Made by a program: the position numbers and the translations under genes. The notes under the pieces were generated by a model. That model was not told the origin of the DNA. It searched no databases and saw nothing but the letters and a program-made list of their open reading frames with translations. This document shows, one piece after another, positions 43,463-50,957 of a stretch of DNA of 64,000 bases. Location: contig CAJTUD010000008.1 in NCBI GenBank assembly GCA_910579725.1, positions 9,938 through 73,937 of the forward strand. Reading direction: 5' to 3'. Every line of letters begins with the position of its first letter. Within the stretch, counting starts at the first letter, position 1. The stretch comes from an uncultured Oscillospiraceae bacterium (GTDB lineage Bacteria; Bacillota; Clostridia; Oscillospirales; Oscillospiraceae).

Positions 43463-45269
43463 ATTTCTTTTGCCAGTATCCGGCGATCACTGCCAGGAAC
43501 TCCGCGCCATACCGCTGGGCTTTCACCTGGCCCACACCGGAGACCTCCAGAAATTCCTCCATTGTCTTGGGCGCCTTGGCAGCCATGTCCGTCAGGGCGG
43601 CATTGGAGAAGATGATGTAGGGCGGTACGTCCTCCCTCCGGGCCAGCCGGGTCCGTTCCGCCTTCAAAACCGCCAGCAGTCCCTCGTCTGCCGGCAGAGA
43701 GGCCGCCAGCTTCTGCCGGGCTGCCGGAGCAGGCTCCTGCTCCACCCGGGTAACCATGGCGACCCGTTCTCCATGAAACAGCACCGCACCCGCCTGACCG
43801 CCGGGCCGGAGGGTGGCGTGCTCAGGATCGGTATAGACGTATCCCTGGGCCTCCAGACAGTCCAGATAAGCCCTTACCCGCTCCTGGGGCACCTCTCTCA
43901 TCAGGCCGTAGGTAGACAGTTGATCCAACCCCAGTTCTTTGATCCGCCGGCTGCCGCCGCCCCGCAGAATCTGGACAATAAGAGCCGCGCCCACATAGTA
44001 ACCAAGTCTGTCCCGGACCCTCTTGATACAGGAGAGGATCATCTGAGCGGGAACTGTGATGTCCGATTCGGTGTAAACGCCCCGGCAGCTGCCGCAGTTT
44101 TCGCAGCGCTCCGGGTGGGACTGGCCGAAGTAGTCCAGAATACGGCCCCGAAGACACCCGCCGCCCTTGCAATAATCCACCATTGTCCGCAGCCGGCCCA
44201 TTTCCAGGGAGTCCGGCTGACCTTCCTGTCCTCGGGAGAGAAGCGCTCTGGCTGTGGCCACATCGCCGTCGCTGTAGAGAAGGATACAGTCCGCCGCCTC
44301 GCCGTCCCGCCCGGCACGACCCGCCTCCTGATAATAGGACTCCAGATTCTTGGGCATATTGTAGTGGATGACAAAGCTGACGTTGGACTTGTCAATACCC
44401 ATGCCAAAGGCATTGGTAGCCACCATGATCTGACGGCGGTCAAACTGAAAGCCGTCCTGATTGCTCCGCCGCTCCTCTTCGCTCAATCCCGCGTGATACC
44501 TGGTGACGGAAAAGCCATGGACCTCCAGCTCCTGGCAGACCCGCTCCACGGCGGAGCGGGTGGCGCAGTAAATCACGCCGCTTTTTCCCCGCCGCTGGTC
44601 CAGCAGTGCCAGAAGCGCCGGAAGTTTTTTCCGGCCAGGACGCTGTACGTCAAAAAACAGGTTAGGCCGGTCAAAGCCTGTTACCACCCGCTCCGGGTTC
44701 TCCAGACCCAGCCGTACGGCGATATCCCCCTGCACCCGGGCAGTCGCCGTGGCTGTAAAGGCCGCCAGCACCGGCCGTCTGGGCAGAGAGGCCACGAACG
44801 CCGCAATACGCAGATAGCTGGGCCGGAAGTCCTGTCCCCACTGAGAGATGCAGTGCGCCTCATCCACCGCCACCAGAGGAATGTCCAGCGATCCCATAAG
44901 CTCCTGGAATCTCTGGTTTTCCAGCCGCTCCGGCGCCACATACAGCAGACGGCATCCGCCTCGCCGCAGCACACTCCACACCCGCCGGGACTCCTCCAGG
45001 TCCTGGGAGCTGTTAAGAAAGGCGGCAGAGATCCCTGCCGCTTCCAGCGCCGCCACCTGGTCCTTCATCAGAGAGATCAGCGGTGAGATCACCAGCGTCA
45101 CGCCCGGCAGCAGCAGGGCCGGAACCTGATAGCACAGGGACTTGCCGCCGCCGGTAGGCATGATGCCCAGAACATCCCGGCCCGACAGAGCCGCGTCCAC
45201 CAGTGACTCCTGGCCGGGGCGGAAGGCGTCGTGGCCAAAGTATTGCTTGAGTACGGAGTACTTGTCCAC
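43461..45269 (-). CDS. recQ: ATP-dependent DNA helicase RecQ
   Basis: 602 residues, full-length. Helicase motifs: I MPTGGGKS, II DEAHCISQWG, III/IV region, VI ..QEAGRAGRDGE... The RecQ-C-terminal zinc site uses ..CKGGGCLRG.. and ..CENCGSC.., followed by winged helix and an HRDC domain (..VPPYIIFSNAALTDMAAK..). Unwinds DNA in recombination and fork repair. Start MDKYSVLKQYFGHDAFR is the family start. Confidence 0.97.
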   Translation of the reverse strand: MDKYSVLKQYFGHDAFRPGQESLVDAALSGRDVLGIMPTGGGKSLCYQVPALLLPGVTLVISPLISLMKDQVAALEAAGISAAFLNSSQDLEESRRVWSVLRRGGCRLLYVAPERLENQRFQELMGSLDIPLVAVDEAHCISQWGQDFRPSYLRIAAFVASLPRRPVLAAFTATATARVQGDIAVRLGLENPERVVTGFDRPNLFFDVQRPGRKKLPALLALLDQRRGKSGVIYCATRSAVERVCQELEVHGFSVTRYHAGLSEEERRSNQDGFQFDRRQIMVATNAFGMGIDKSNVSFVIHYNMPKNLESYYQEAGRAGRDGEAADCILLYSDGDVATARALLSRGQEGQPDSLEMGRLRTMVDYCKGGGCLRGRILDYFGQSHPERCENCGSCRGVYTESDITVPAQMILSCIKRVRDRLGYYVGAALIVQILRGGGSRRIKELGLDQLSTYGLMREVPQERVRAYLDCLEAQGYVYTDPEHATLRPGGQAGAVLFHGERVAMVTRVEQEPAPAARQKLAASLPADEGLLAVLKAERTRLARREDVPPYIIFSNAALTDMAAKAPKTMEEFLEVSGVGQVKAQRYGAEFLAVIAGYWQKK

Positions 45270-45292
45270 AGGCTCCCTCCTCTTGGCACGCC

Positions 45293-45323
45293 AAAGGCGC
45301 TACCCCGGGGGATAGCGCCTTTA
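45293..45323 (-). terminator. Terminator-like hairpin between the membrane gene and recQ
   Basis: AAAGGCGCTA / TAGCGCCTTT perfect 10-bp stem; on the minus strand it follows the membrane protein gene by about 15 bp. T-run weak (only the stem foot). Confidence 0.7.
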
Positions 45324-45336
45324 AAGGTCAAAAATG

Positions 45337-46116
45337 TTACATCAGCTTGGTCGTATAGAACACCAGCTCCGCAAACAGTAGCACAGCTAATGCCCACAAA
45401 AGATAATAGGCAGTAACGCTTACAGCAGCCGCCAGAAGCAGCGCAGCTGCCGCGATGCCCAGAACTCCGTACAGAACCCGGTAATCGCACTCAGAGGAGA
45501 ACACCTGAACGCCAAGAAGCTTGCCCCCGTCTTTCTGCACCCTGAAAACCAGGAACAACACCGCAACAACCACCGCCGCAGCGGCAATGCAGCCAATCAT
45601 CACTGGCAGACGCCAGATCGAGGAATTTGCCGACGCACTGCGCAGCCAGACACTGAACATTGCTCCGCTGAGCATCACCGTACTCAAGGCGCACTCATGC
45701 TGATAGAGCAGATATACCAGCGCCAGCACCACCACAATGGGCACCAGAATACACATGGCGATGACGCCGGTGCCGTTGCTGAAGAAATGTGTGACAACCC
45801 AGCTGGATACCAGGAAAAATGCTCCTGCTCCTGCTGCCCAGGACATGATGGTACGCATTTTCCGATCCTGCCGCTTGAGGAAACCGGCCACAGCTCCGAT
45901 TACCAGCGCCGCCAGCCCCACCCACGTGGCCGCCACCAGCACATTGTGCCAGGCCAGCATGGACCGGGGCGTCCCGAAAGCGTAACCGCGATAGACCAGG
46001 AACAGCCAGCACTCGGCAGCCAAACCCAGCAGGAATACATAGTATACACGGCTCAGAGTGCTGTTTTCCTGCTTCTCCCTGTCCGCGTGCTTTTGACTGA
46101 TTGGTTTTTTAGACAT
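45337..46116 (-). CDS. Multi-pass membrane protein of unknown function
   Basis: 259 residues: a charged cytoplasmic N-terminus (MSKKPISQKHADREKQEN), then about seven hydrophobic helices, with a loop containing ..FRVQKDGGKLLGVQVFSSECD.. before the last two. GGAGG precedes the ATG by 9 bp. The gene is upstream of recQ on the same strand but separated by a hairpin. I do not recognise a family. Confidence 0.75.
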   Translation of the reverse strand: MSKKPISQKHADREKQENSTLSRVYYVFLLGLAAECWLFLVYRGYAFGTPRSMLAWHNVLVAATWVGLAALVIGAVAGFLKRQDRKMRTIMSWAAGAGAFFLVSSWVVTHFFSNGTGVIAMCILVPIVVVLALVYLLYQHECALSTVMLSGAMFSVWLRSASANSSIWRLPVMIGCIAAAAVVVAVLFLVFRVQKDGGKLLGVQVFSSECDYRVLYGVLGIAAAALLLAAAVSVTAYYLLWALAVLLFAELVFYTTKLM

Positions 46117-46269
46117 ATATTGAAACCTCCAACGGATAATCGCGCGGGGAAATCCCGCCAGACGGCAGGACGCTGGAATATCTTACCAGATTCCAGCCGG
46201 TTTTGCAAGAGAAAAACAAATTTTTGTAAAACAGGCCGGAGGGCGGAAGAATTTTGCTCAATTAATTTA

Positions 46270-46302
46270 CCTGCCCGCTCAAACCGGGCAGTGCCGGGCA
46301 GG
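46270..46302 (-). terminator. Possible terminator hairpin after mreB
   Basis: CCTGCCCG / CGGGCAGG with an inner repeat of CCGGGCA, about 95 bp past the mreB stop; on the minus strand followed by TAAATTAATT, not a clean T-run. Confidence 0.4.
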
Positions 46303-46394
46303 TGCGGCTGTGACGGCTGGTTTTCGTACAAACCCTTGATAAAGCGCACATAACGCCGCCATACGGAAGCCTGAAGATTGCAGCGGCCGGAAAA

Positions 46395-47423
46395 TCAGTT
46401 CACCTGACGGCGGCGGGAGAGATTGATGGTACCCTCCTGCATGTCGGTGATCATGTCCAGACTCCGGCCGGTGCCTTCGGCCACACAGGCGATGGCATTC
46501 TCCGCCACGGAGGTGGCAATGCCTGTGCGGGAAGTGATGAGCTTGTCAAAGCCGTACACCAGACTGCCGCCGCCGGTCATCATGATACCATTGGTGGATA
46601 CATCCGCCACCAGCTCCGGCGGCGTGCGCTCCAGAACGGCGTGGATGCTCTCCAGAATCCGCTCGGTGGGCTCCTCGAAAGCTTCCATCATCTCGGCGGA
46701 GGACACGGTGATGGTTTTGGGCAGGCCGGTGAGCAGGCAACGGCCCTTCACGTCCATGAAGGCGTCCTCCTCCCGGGGGTAGACGCAGCCAATGGCGATT
46801 TTCATTTTCTCCGCCGTACTGTCGCCCACCAGGATATTGTGTTTGCGGCGCATATATTTCACCACGGCCTCGTTGAACTGGTCCCCGGCCACCTTGATGG
46901 AGGCGGACTCCACCACGCCTCCCAGGGAGATGACGGCGATGTCGGCGGTGCCGCCGCCGATATCTACAACCATATGGCCGTCCGGCTTCATGATGTCAAT
47001 GCCCGCGCCGATGGCAGCGGCAATGGGCTCTTCAATCAGGTACACCCTCCGGCAGCCCGACTGTATGCCCGCATCCACCACGGCGCGCTCCTCCACCTCG
47101 GTGATGCCGGAGGGGACGCAGATGATGACCCGGGGCTTGAAAACCATAAAACCCGCTACCTTGCGGATGAACTCCTTGAGCATCCGCTCAGTCATGTCAT
47201 AATCAGAGATCACGCCCTCCCGCAGAGGGCGGATGGCAACTATGTTGCCGGGAGTGCGGCCCAGCATCTGACGGGCTTCCTCGCCCACCTTCAGCAGCTT
47301 GCCCGTATTCTTGTCCATAGCCACCACGGAGGGCTCGTTGAGAACGATGCCTTTATTTTTCACATATACCAATACGGAAGCAGTACCCAGGTCAATCCCG
47401 ATATCTTTCGCGATAGCGCACAT
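46395..47423 (-). CDS. mreB: Rod shape-determining protein MreB (actin-like)
   Basis: 342 residues. Actin-fold phosphate loops IGIDLGTASV and DIGGGTADIA, and adenosine motif ..MMTGGGSLVYGF... MreB-type cell-shape determinant that organises elongation machinery. No mreC/mreD follow here, and the ..SLGGVVESASIKVAGDQFNEAV.. form resembles the standalone MreB/Mbl paralogues of Firmicutes. AGGTGG precedes the ATG. Confidence 0.93.
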   Translation of the reverse strand: MCAIAKDIGIDLGTASVLVYVKNKGIVLNEPSVVAMDKNTGKLLKVGEEARQMLGRTPGNIVAIRPLREGVISDYDMTERMLKEFIRKVAGFMVFKPRVIICVPSGITEVEERAVVDAGIQSGCRRVYLIEEPIAAAIGAGIDIMKPDGHMVVDIGGGTADIAVISLGGVVESASIKVAGDQFNEAVVKYMRRKHNILVGDSTAEKMKIAIGCVYPREEDAFMDVKGRCLLTGLPKTITVSSAEMMEAFEEPTERILESIHAVLERTPPELVADVSTNGIMMTGGGSLVYGFDKLITSRTGIATSVAENAIACVAEGTGRSLDMITDMQEGTINLSRRRQVN

Positions 47424-47555
47424 ACTTTTCCACCTCGTCAGTTGTCCATTCTATTTTGAGCAATTTATTTGCTGATACTCTAAAAATTCATTATACTAAG
47501 CCCGTCCAAATTTTGCAAGCGATTGGCAGGACTTTCTTTCTTAAAATTTGCCAAA

Positions 47556-48254
47556 TTATCCCAAGGATTTCCCGGATTCCTTCTGATGGCCTCCTGCCAG
47601 AGCCGCGCATACTACGCTGGACGCTCCCGCCGCCAGCAATGCGTCCGCCGCCGCGGACATGGTGCTGCCGGTAGTACACACGTCGTCAATAAGCAGAAAC
47701 CGGCGGCCCCGCACCCGATCCGGACGGGGAACGGCGTAGGCGTTCCTTATGTTCCGCATCCGGTCCGACGGGTCGTTCAGCGAGGACTGGGCCCGGGTAT
47801 GGCGGATCTTCTTCAGAACCGGTTCCGCCCGGAGGCCCCAGAGGCGGGAGGTTTCCTCCGCCAGAAGGCGGGCCTGGTCGAAGCCCCGCTCAAAATTCCG
47901 GCGGAGGCTGACGGGGACGAACGTCACCGCGTCGAACTCCCCGCCCAGCCGCTCTGCCGCCGTCTGGGCGAGATAGCGGGCAAAAACTCTGGCCCGCCAG
48001 GACTTCCCTCCAAATTTCAGCGCTCTGATCCCTTCCCGTACCGGGCCGTCATAGTAAAGCGCCAGGGCGCAGCGGAAGCCGGTCTCTCCGATGAGCTGGA
48101 GGGAATCCTCCTCCCTCCGGAAAGGAAGGATTCCTTCGCAGTCTGGACAAACGTCTCCGCGCTCTACCAGACTGCCGCAGAACGCGCATCTGGGCGGAAA
48201 GAGGAGGTCCGCAACGGCGGACGCAAGCTTTCTGTTCACTCCGCCGCCCTTCAT
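47556..48254 (-). CDS. comF: ComF family protein (phosphoribosyltransferase fold)
   Basis: 232 residues. N-terminal double zinc-ribbon-like cysteines (..PPRCAFCG.. and ..CPDCEG..) and a C-terminal PRPP-binding loop LLIDDVCTTGSTM. ComF is needed for DNA uptake in competent Firmicutes; many lineages keep it without a full competence set, and none is visible here. Its ATG overlaps the upstream XRE gene stop by 4 bp, and GGAAGG lies 7 bp upstream. Confidence 0.9.
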   Translation of the reverse strand: MKGGGVNRKLASAVADLLFPPRCAFCGSLVERGDVCPDCEGILPFRREEDSLQLIGETGFRCALALYYDGPVREGIRALKFGGKSWRARVFARYLAQTAAERLGGEFDAVTFVPVSLRRNFERGFDQARLLAEETSRLWGLRAEPVLKKIRHTRAQSSLNDPSDRMRNIRNAYAVPRPDRVRGRRFLLIDDVCTTGSTMSAAADALLAAGASSVVCAALAGGHQKESGKSLG

Positions 48255-48475
48255 TTCCGGTCCTTCCGGGGGTAGGGGCGTGGATCGTCAGTAAGCTCCG
48301 CCAAATAGTCCATACTGGTATCCAGCGCCAGAGCAATGCGGCGCAGCTGCTCATAGGTGTAATAGCGCTTGCCCGTCTCCAGCTTGGAATAATCACTTTG
48401 ATCTATTCCCGTCAGTATCTGCATTTTGATTTGCGTATAGCCCCGCTCTTTGCGGAGCGTCCGTAATCTGGTCAT
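48251..48475 (-). CDS. Small XRE-family transcriptional regulator
   Basis: 74 residues, essentially one helix-turn-helix (LRTLRKERGYTQIKMQIL..DQSDYSKLETGKR..) plus a short tail. Start at ATG 48475 (GGTGATGG upstream); the longer open frame runs into a non-coding-like region. Likely binds the two TTGACCTA direct repeats found 27-60 bp upstream. Translationally coupled to comF, so it may regulate that pair. Confidence 0.82.
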   Translation of the reverse strand: MTRLRTLRKERGYTQIKMQILTGIDQSDYSKLETGKRYYTYEQLRRIALALDTSMDYLAELTDDPRPYPRKDRK

Positions 48476-48501
48476 ACCATCACCAGTTACAGTATGGCGG
48501 T

Positions 48502-48534
48502 TTGACCTATCTTTTATAGGGAGATATTGACCTA
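48502..48534 (-). promoter_or_regulatory. Two 8-bp direct repeats upstream of the XRE gene
   Basis: TTGACCTA occurs at 48502-48509 and 48527-48534, start-to-start 25 bp. On the minus strand (TAGGTCAA) they lie just upstream of a CATACT -10 candidate. A plausible operator for the XRE protein; inference. Confidence 0.4.
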
Positions 48535-48551
48535 AAATTTCCCATATGGAC

Positions 48552-48580
48552 AAAAACGCCCCGCCCATTCGGGCGGGGCG
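48552..48580 (-). terminator. Rho-independent terminator of the response regulator
   Basis: CGCCCCGCCC-ATTC-GGGCGGGGCG stem followed by TTTTTG on the minus strand. Confidence 0.93.
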
Positions 48581-48626
48581 CACAGGCTGTCTGCCAAAAG
48601 GCGGGAAAATTCCGGTCCGGAGCGGA

Positions 48627-49325
48627 TCACTGTCCGGCAAAGTAGTACCCCACTCCTCTTCTGGTGAGAATCAGAGCCGGATTTGCCGGATCATCCTCAA
48701 TTTTCTCCCGCAGCCGCCGGACGGTAACGTCCACGGTACGGACGTCGTCGCCCACATAGTCGTAATTCCACACCTGCTCCATCAGGTCGGTTCTGGAGTA
48801 CACTTTCCCGGGATGACCGGCCAGAAAGACCAGCAGCTCATACTCCCGCTGGGTCAGGGCAATGGGCTTGCCGTGTTTGCTGACCTGGTAGTTCTCCGGA
48901 TCAATGGTCAGACCGCCTGCCGCAGGCGCGGCTGCGGACTCCACATGTCCCATGGCGGTACGGCGGATATTCGCCTTCACCCGGGCCATCAGCTCCCGCA
49001 TGGAAAAGGGCTTTGTAATGTAGTCATCCGCGCCGATCTCCAGGCCCAGGACCTTGTCTGCCTCCTCCTCCCGGGCGGTGAGGATGATGACCGGTACGTT
49101 GTCCCCCTCCTCCCGCAGAACCCGGCACACATCAAACCCGATCATCTTCGGCAACATCACATCCAGAAGAATCAGATCCGGGCGGTTCTCCCGGGCGGAG
49201 GCCAGCCCGGACTCGCCGTCATAGGCTGTCAGCGTGGCATAGCCCTCTCTCTCCAAATTGAAGCGGACAATGTCCACAATACTCTTCTCGTCCTCCACAA
49301 TGAGAACGGTCTTTTTTTCTCCCAT
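48627..49325 (-). CDS. OmpR/PhoB-family response regulator
   Basis: 232 residues: receiver domain (..VLIVEDEKSIVDIVRF.., phospho-Asp in LILLDVMLP, Lys in TKPF) then a winged helix-turn-helix (..TQREYELLVFLAGHPGKVYSR.., ..VGDDVRTVDVTVRRLREKI..). Closest in feel to WalR/PhoP regulators. No histidine kinase gene is adjacent, so it is an orphan in this window. Start at 49325 with AAAGGAG upstream rather than the longer frame. 32 bp after the NUDIX gene. Confidence 0.92.
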   Translation of the reverse strand: MGEKKTVLIVEDEKSIVDIVRFNLEREGYATLTAYDGESGLASARENRPDLILLDVMLPKMIGFDVCRVLREEGDNVPVIILTAREEEADKVLGLEIGADDYITKPFSMRELMARVKANIRRTAMGHVESAAAPAAGGLTIDPENYQVSKHGKPIALTQREYELLVFLAGHPGKVYSRTDLMEQVWNYDYVGDDVRTVDVTVRRLREKIEDDPANPALILTRRGVGYYFAGQ

Positions 49326-49357
49326 ATCGTCTCCTTTGCCGCGCCGGGGCGCGGGCG

Positions 49358-49894
49358 TCACAGTCCCAGCAGCAGCTTTCCCTTGAGCACTGCGGCGATG
49401 GTCTTGGCATCCCGGATCTCCCCGGAAAGCACCTGCTCCACCAGTTCGCCGAAGGGAACCCGCTCCAGATTCAGAAACTCATCCTCGTCCAGGTGAGTTT
49501 CTCCAAAGGTCAGATCCCGGGCCAGATACATGCGGATGATCTCCCCGCAGTAGCCAGGGGAGGGGTACAGCTCCCCCAGAGAGCGGAACTCTCCGGCTGT
49601 AGCCCCGGTCTCCTCCTCCAACTCCCGGACGGCTGCCGCTTCCGGGTCTTCGCCGTACTCCAGCTTTCCGGCGGGCAGTTCCCGCAGAACCTGCCGGTAG
49701 GGGTAGCGGAACTGGCTGACCAGCAGAGCCCGGTTCTCATCGTCCAGCGCCAGAACGCACACGCCGCCGGGATGGTCCACCACCTCCCGTATAGACTCGC
49801 CTCCGCCGGGCAGGCGGACCGTGTCCCGCCGGATATGCAGGACGCGGCCATCAAAAATTCTCTCACTGGACAGAGTTGTCTCCATCAAATCCAT
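49358..49894 (-). CDS. NUDIX hydrolase, ADP-ribose pyrophosphatase type
   Basis: 178 residues. Nudix box GKLEYGEDPEAAAVRELEEET with the catalytic REXXEE pattern (21 residues, shown only in part as GKLEYGEDPEAA..RELEEETG). The downstream Tyr/Pro region (..LYPSPGYCGEIIRMYL..) is that of ADP-ribose pyrophosphatases. Hydrolyses ADP-ribose to AMP + ribose-5-phosphate. Start at 49894 (AAAGGAG 7 bp upstream). Probably co-transcribed with the response regulator. Confidence 0.92.
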   Translation of the reverse strand: MDLMETTLSSERIFDGRVLHIRRDTVRLPGGGESIREVVDHPGGVCVLALDDENRALLVSQFRYPYRQVLRELPAGKLEYGEDPEAAAVRELEEETGATAGEFRSLGELYPSPGYCGEIIRMYLARDLTFGETHLDEDEFLNLERVPFGELVEQVLSGEIRDAKTIAAVLKGKLLLGL

Positions 49895-50031
49895 GGCAGT
49901 CTCCTTTTCTCGTCGCATTTTCTTTTTTAGTATACCATGGATGTCCGGGAAATTCCATAGCAATACCAATCTTCCGGTAAAATATTTCCCAGTGCCGATG
50001 ACTTCCGGCAGCTCCCTTCTCAAGAAGAAGA

Positions 50032-50754
50032 TCAGTTTACCCGCATGAACCCCGTCCGCTCTGTTCTCCGCTCAAACTCCCGCAGGCCCTCCATCAGCAG
50101 CTTGCAGGCGCGATTCCCGTCCCCGGACCGTATGCAGTCCGTGAAGGCCCGCAGCCGCTCCAGGCAGGATTCCACACCGAAAGCCTCGATATACGCCCGC
50201 CAGAACTCCCGGCTCACCGGGGCGAAGGCGTTGAGAATCAGGGGCGTGATGGAGTTGCCGCTGAGGAAGGCGACCGTCCGGTGGTAACGGAACATGGCGT
50301 CCGCAAAGGCGTAGACGTCCTCCCGGGCCGCCTCCTCCGCCTGCTGGTACAACTCCTCCAGGCGCTTCAGATCCTCCCGGGTGCGGCAGGCGGCCAGCTC
50401 CTGGAAGGCAGGACCCTCCAGATAGTAACGTACTTGCAGAATGCTCCGGCAGGTCTTCGCGTCCAGCTGTCCGCCGTGGTAATGCATGATGGCCAGCAGG
50501 GTGTCCAGCGTACCGGTCTGGGCGTAATCTGCTACGGTGACTCCCTGGCGGCGGGCCACGTCCAGAAATCCCTGCCGGTGGAGTTCCCGGATACCCTCGT
50601 GGACGGCGGACTTGCTGATTTTCATCCCGTCGGCCAGCTCCCTCTCTGTGGGCAGCCGGTCTCCCGGGCGCAGCTGCCCGGAAAGAATCATTCCCGTGAT
50701 CTGCTGAACAAACAGCTCCCGGATGGAGGGAGCCACGATTTCCTTGAATTCCAC
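50032..50754 (-). CDS. GntR-family regulator with FCD ligand domain
   Basis: 240 residues. N-terminal winged HTH (..LRPGDRLPTERELADGMKISKSAVHEGI..; part) and a helical FCD domain (about 95-225) with candidate metal/ligand residues (..FRYHRTVAFLSGN..). FadR/FCD regulators sense small organic acids. It is transcribed divergently from the 930-residue oxidoreductase operon and probably controls it. Start is GTG at 50754 with AAGGAGG upstream. Confidence 0.92.
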   Translation of the reverse strand: MEFKEIVAPSIRELFVQQITGMILSGQLRPGDRLPTERELADGMKISKSAVHEGIRELHRQGFLDVARRQGVTVADYAQTGTLDTLLAIMHYHGGQLDAKTCRSILQVRYYLEGPAFQELAACRTREDLKRLEELYQQAEEAAREDVYAFADAMFRYHRTVAFLSGNSITPLILNAFAPVSREFWRAYIEAFGVESCLERLRAFTDCIRSGDGNRACKLLMEGLREFERRTERTGFMRVN

Positions 50755-50957
50755 GGAGGTCCTCCTTCTGGTCTGACCACGACCTTAAAATCCGAGCCAA
50801 ATAACTTTATGAAGAATAGACAATAAACGGACCTTTACTTCCCTATTAAAATATCATAAAATAGACGGTACAGCAAGACATAAATCAATCCCCCCTGGTT
50901 GGGGCAGGCGAAAGTCTCCCCAAAAGAGCAGAACGAAAAGAGGAGGAAATTGAGAAG
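50755..50957. promoter_or_regulatory. Divergent promoter region between gntR and the oxidoreductase-hyp operon
   Basis: 203 bp, strongly AT-rich at 50810-50890. TAAAAT sequences (50837-50842 and 50847-50854 region) suit -10 elements in the plus direction, and TTGCTG..TATTTT is a candidate in the minus direction. The exact promoters and GntR operator cannot be fixed by eye. Confidence 0.45.
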
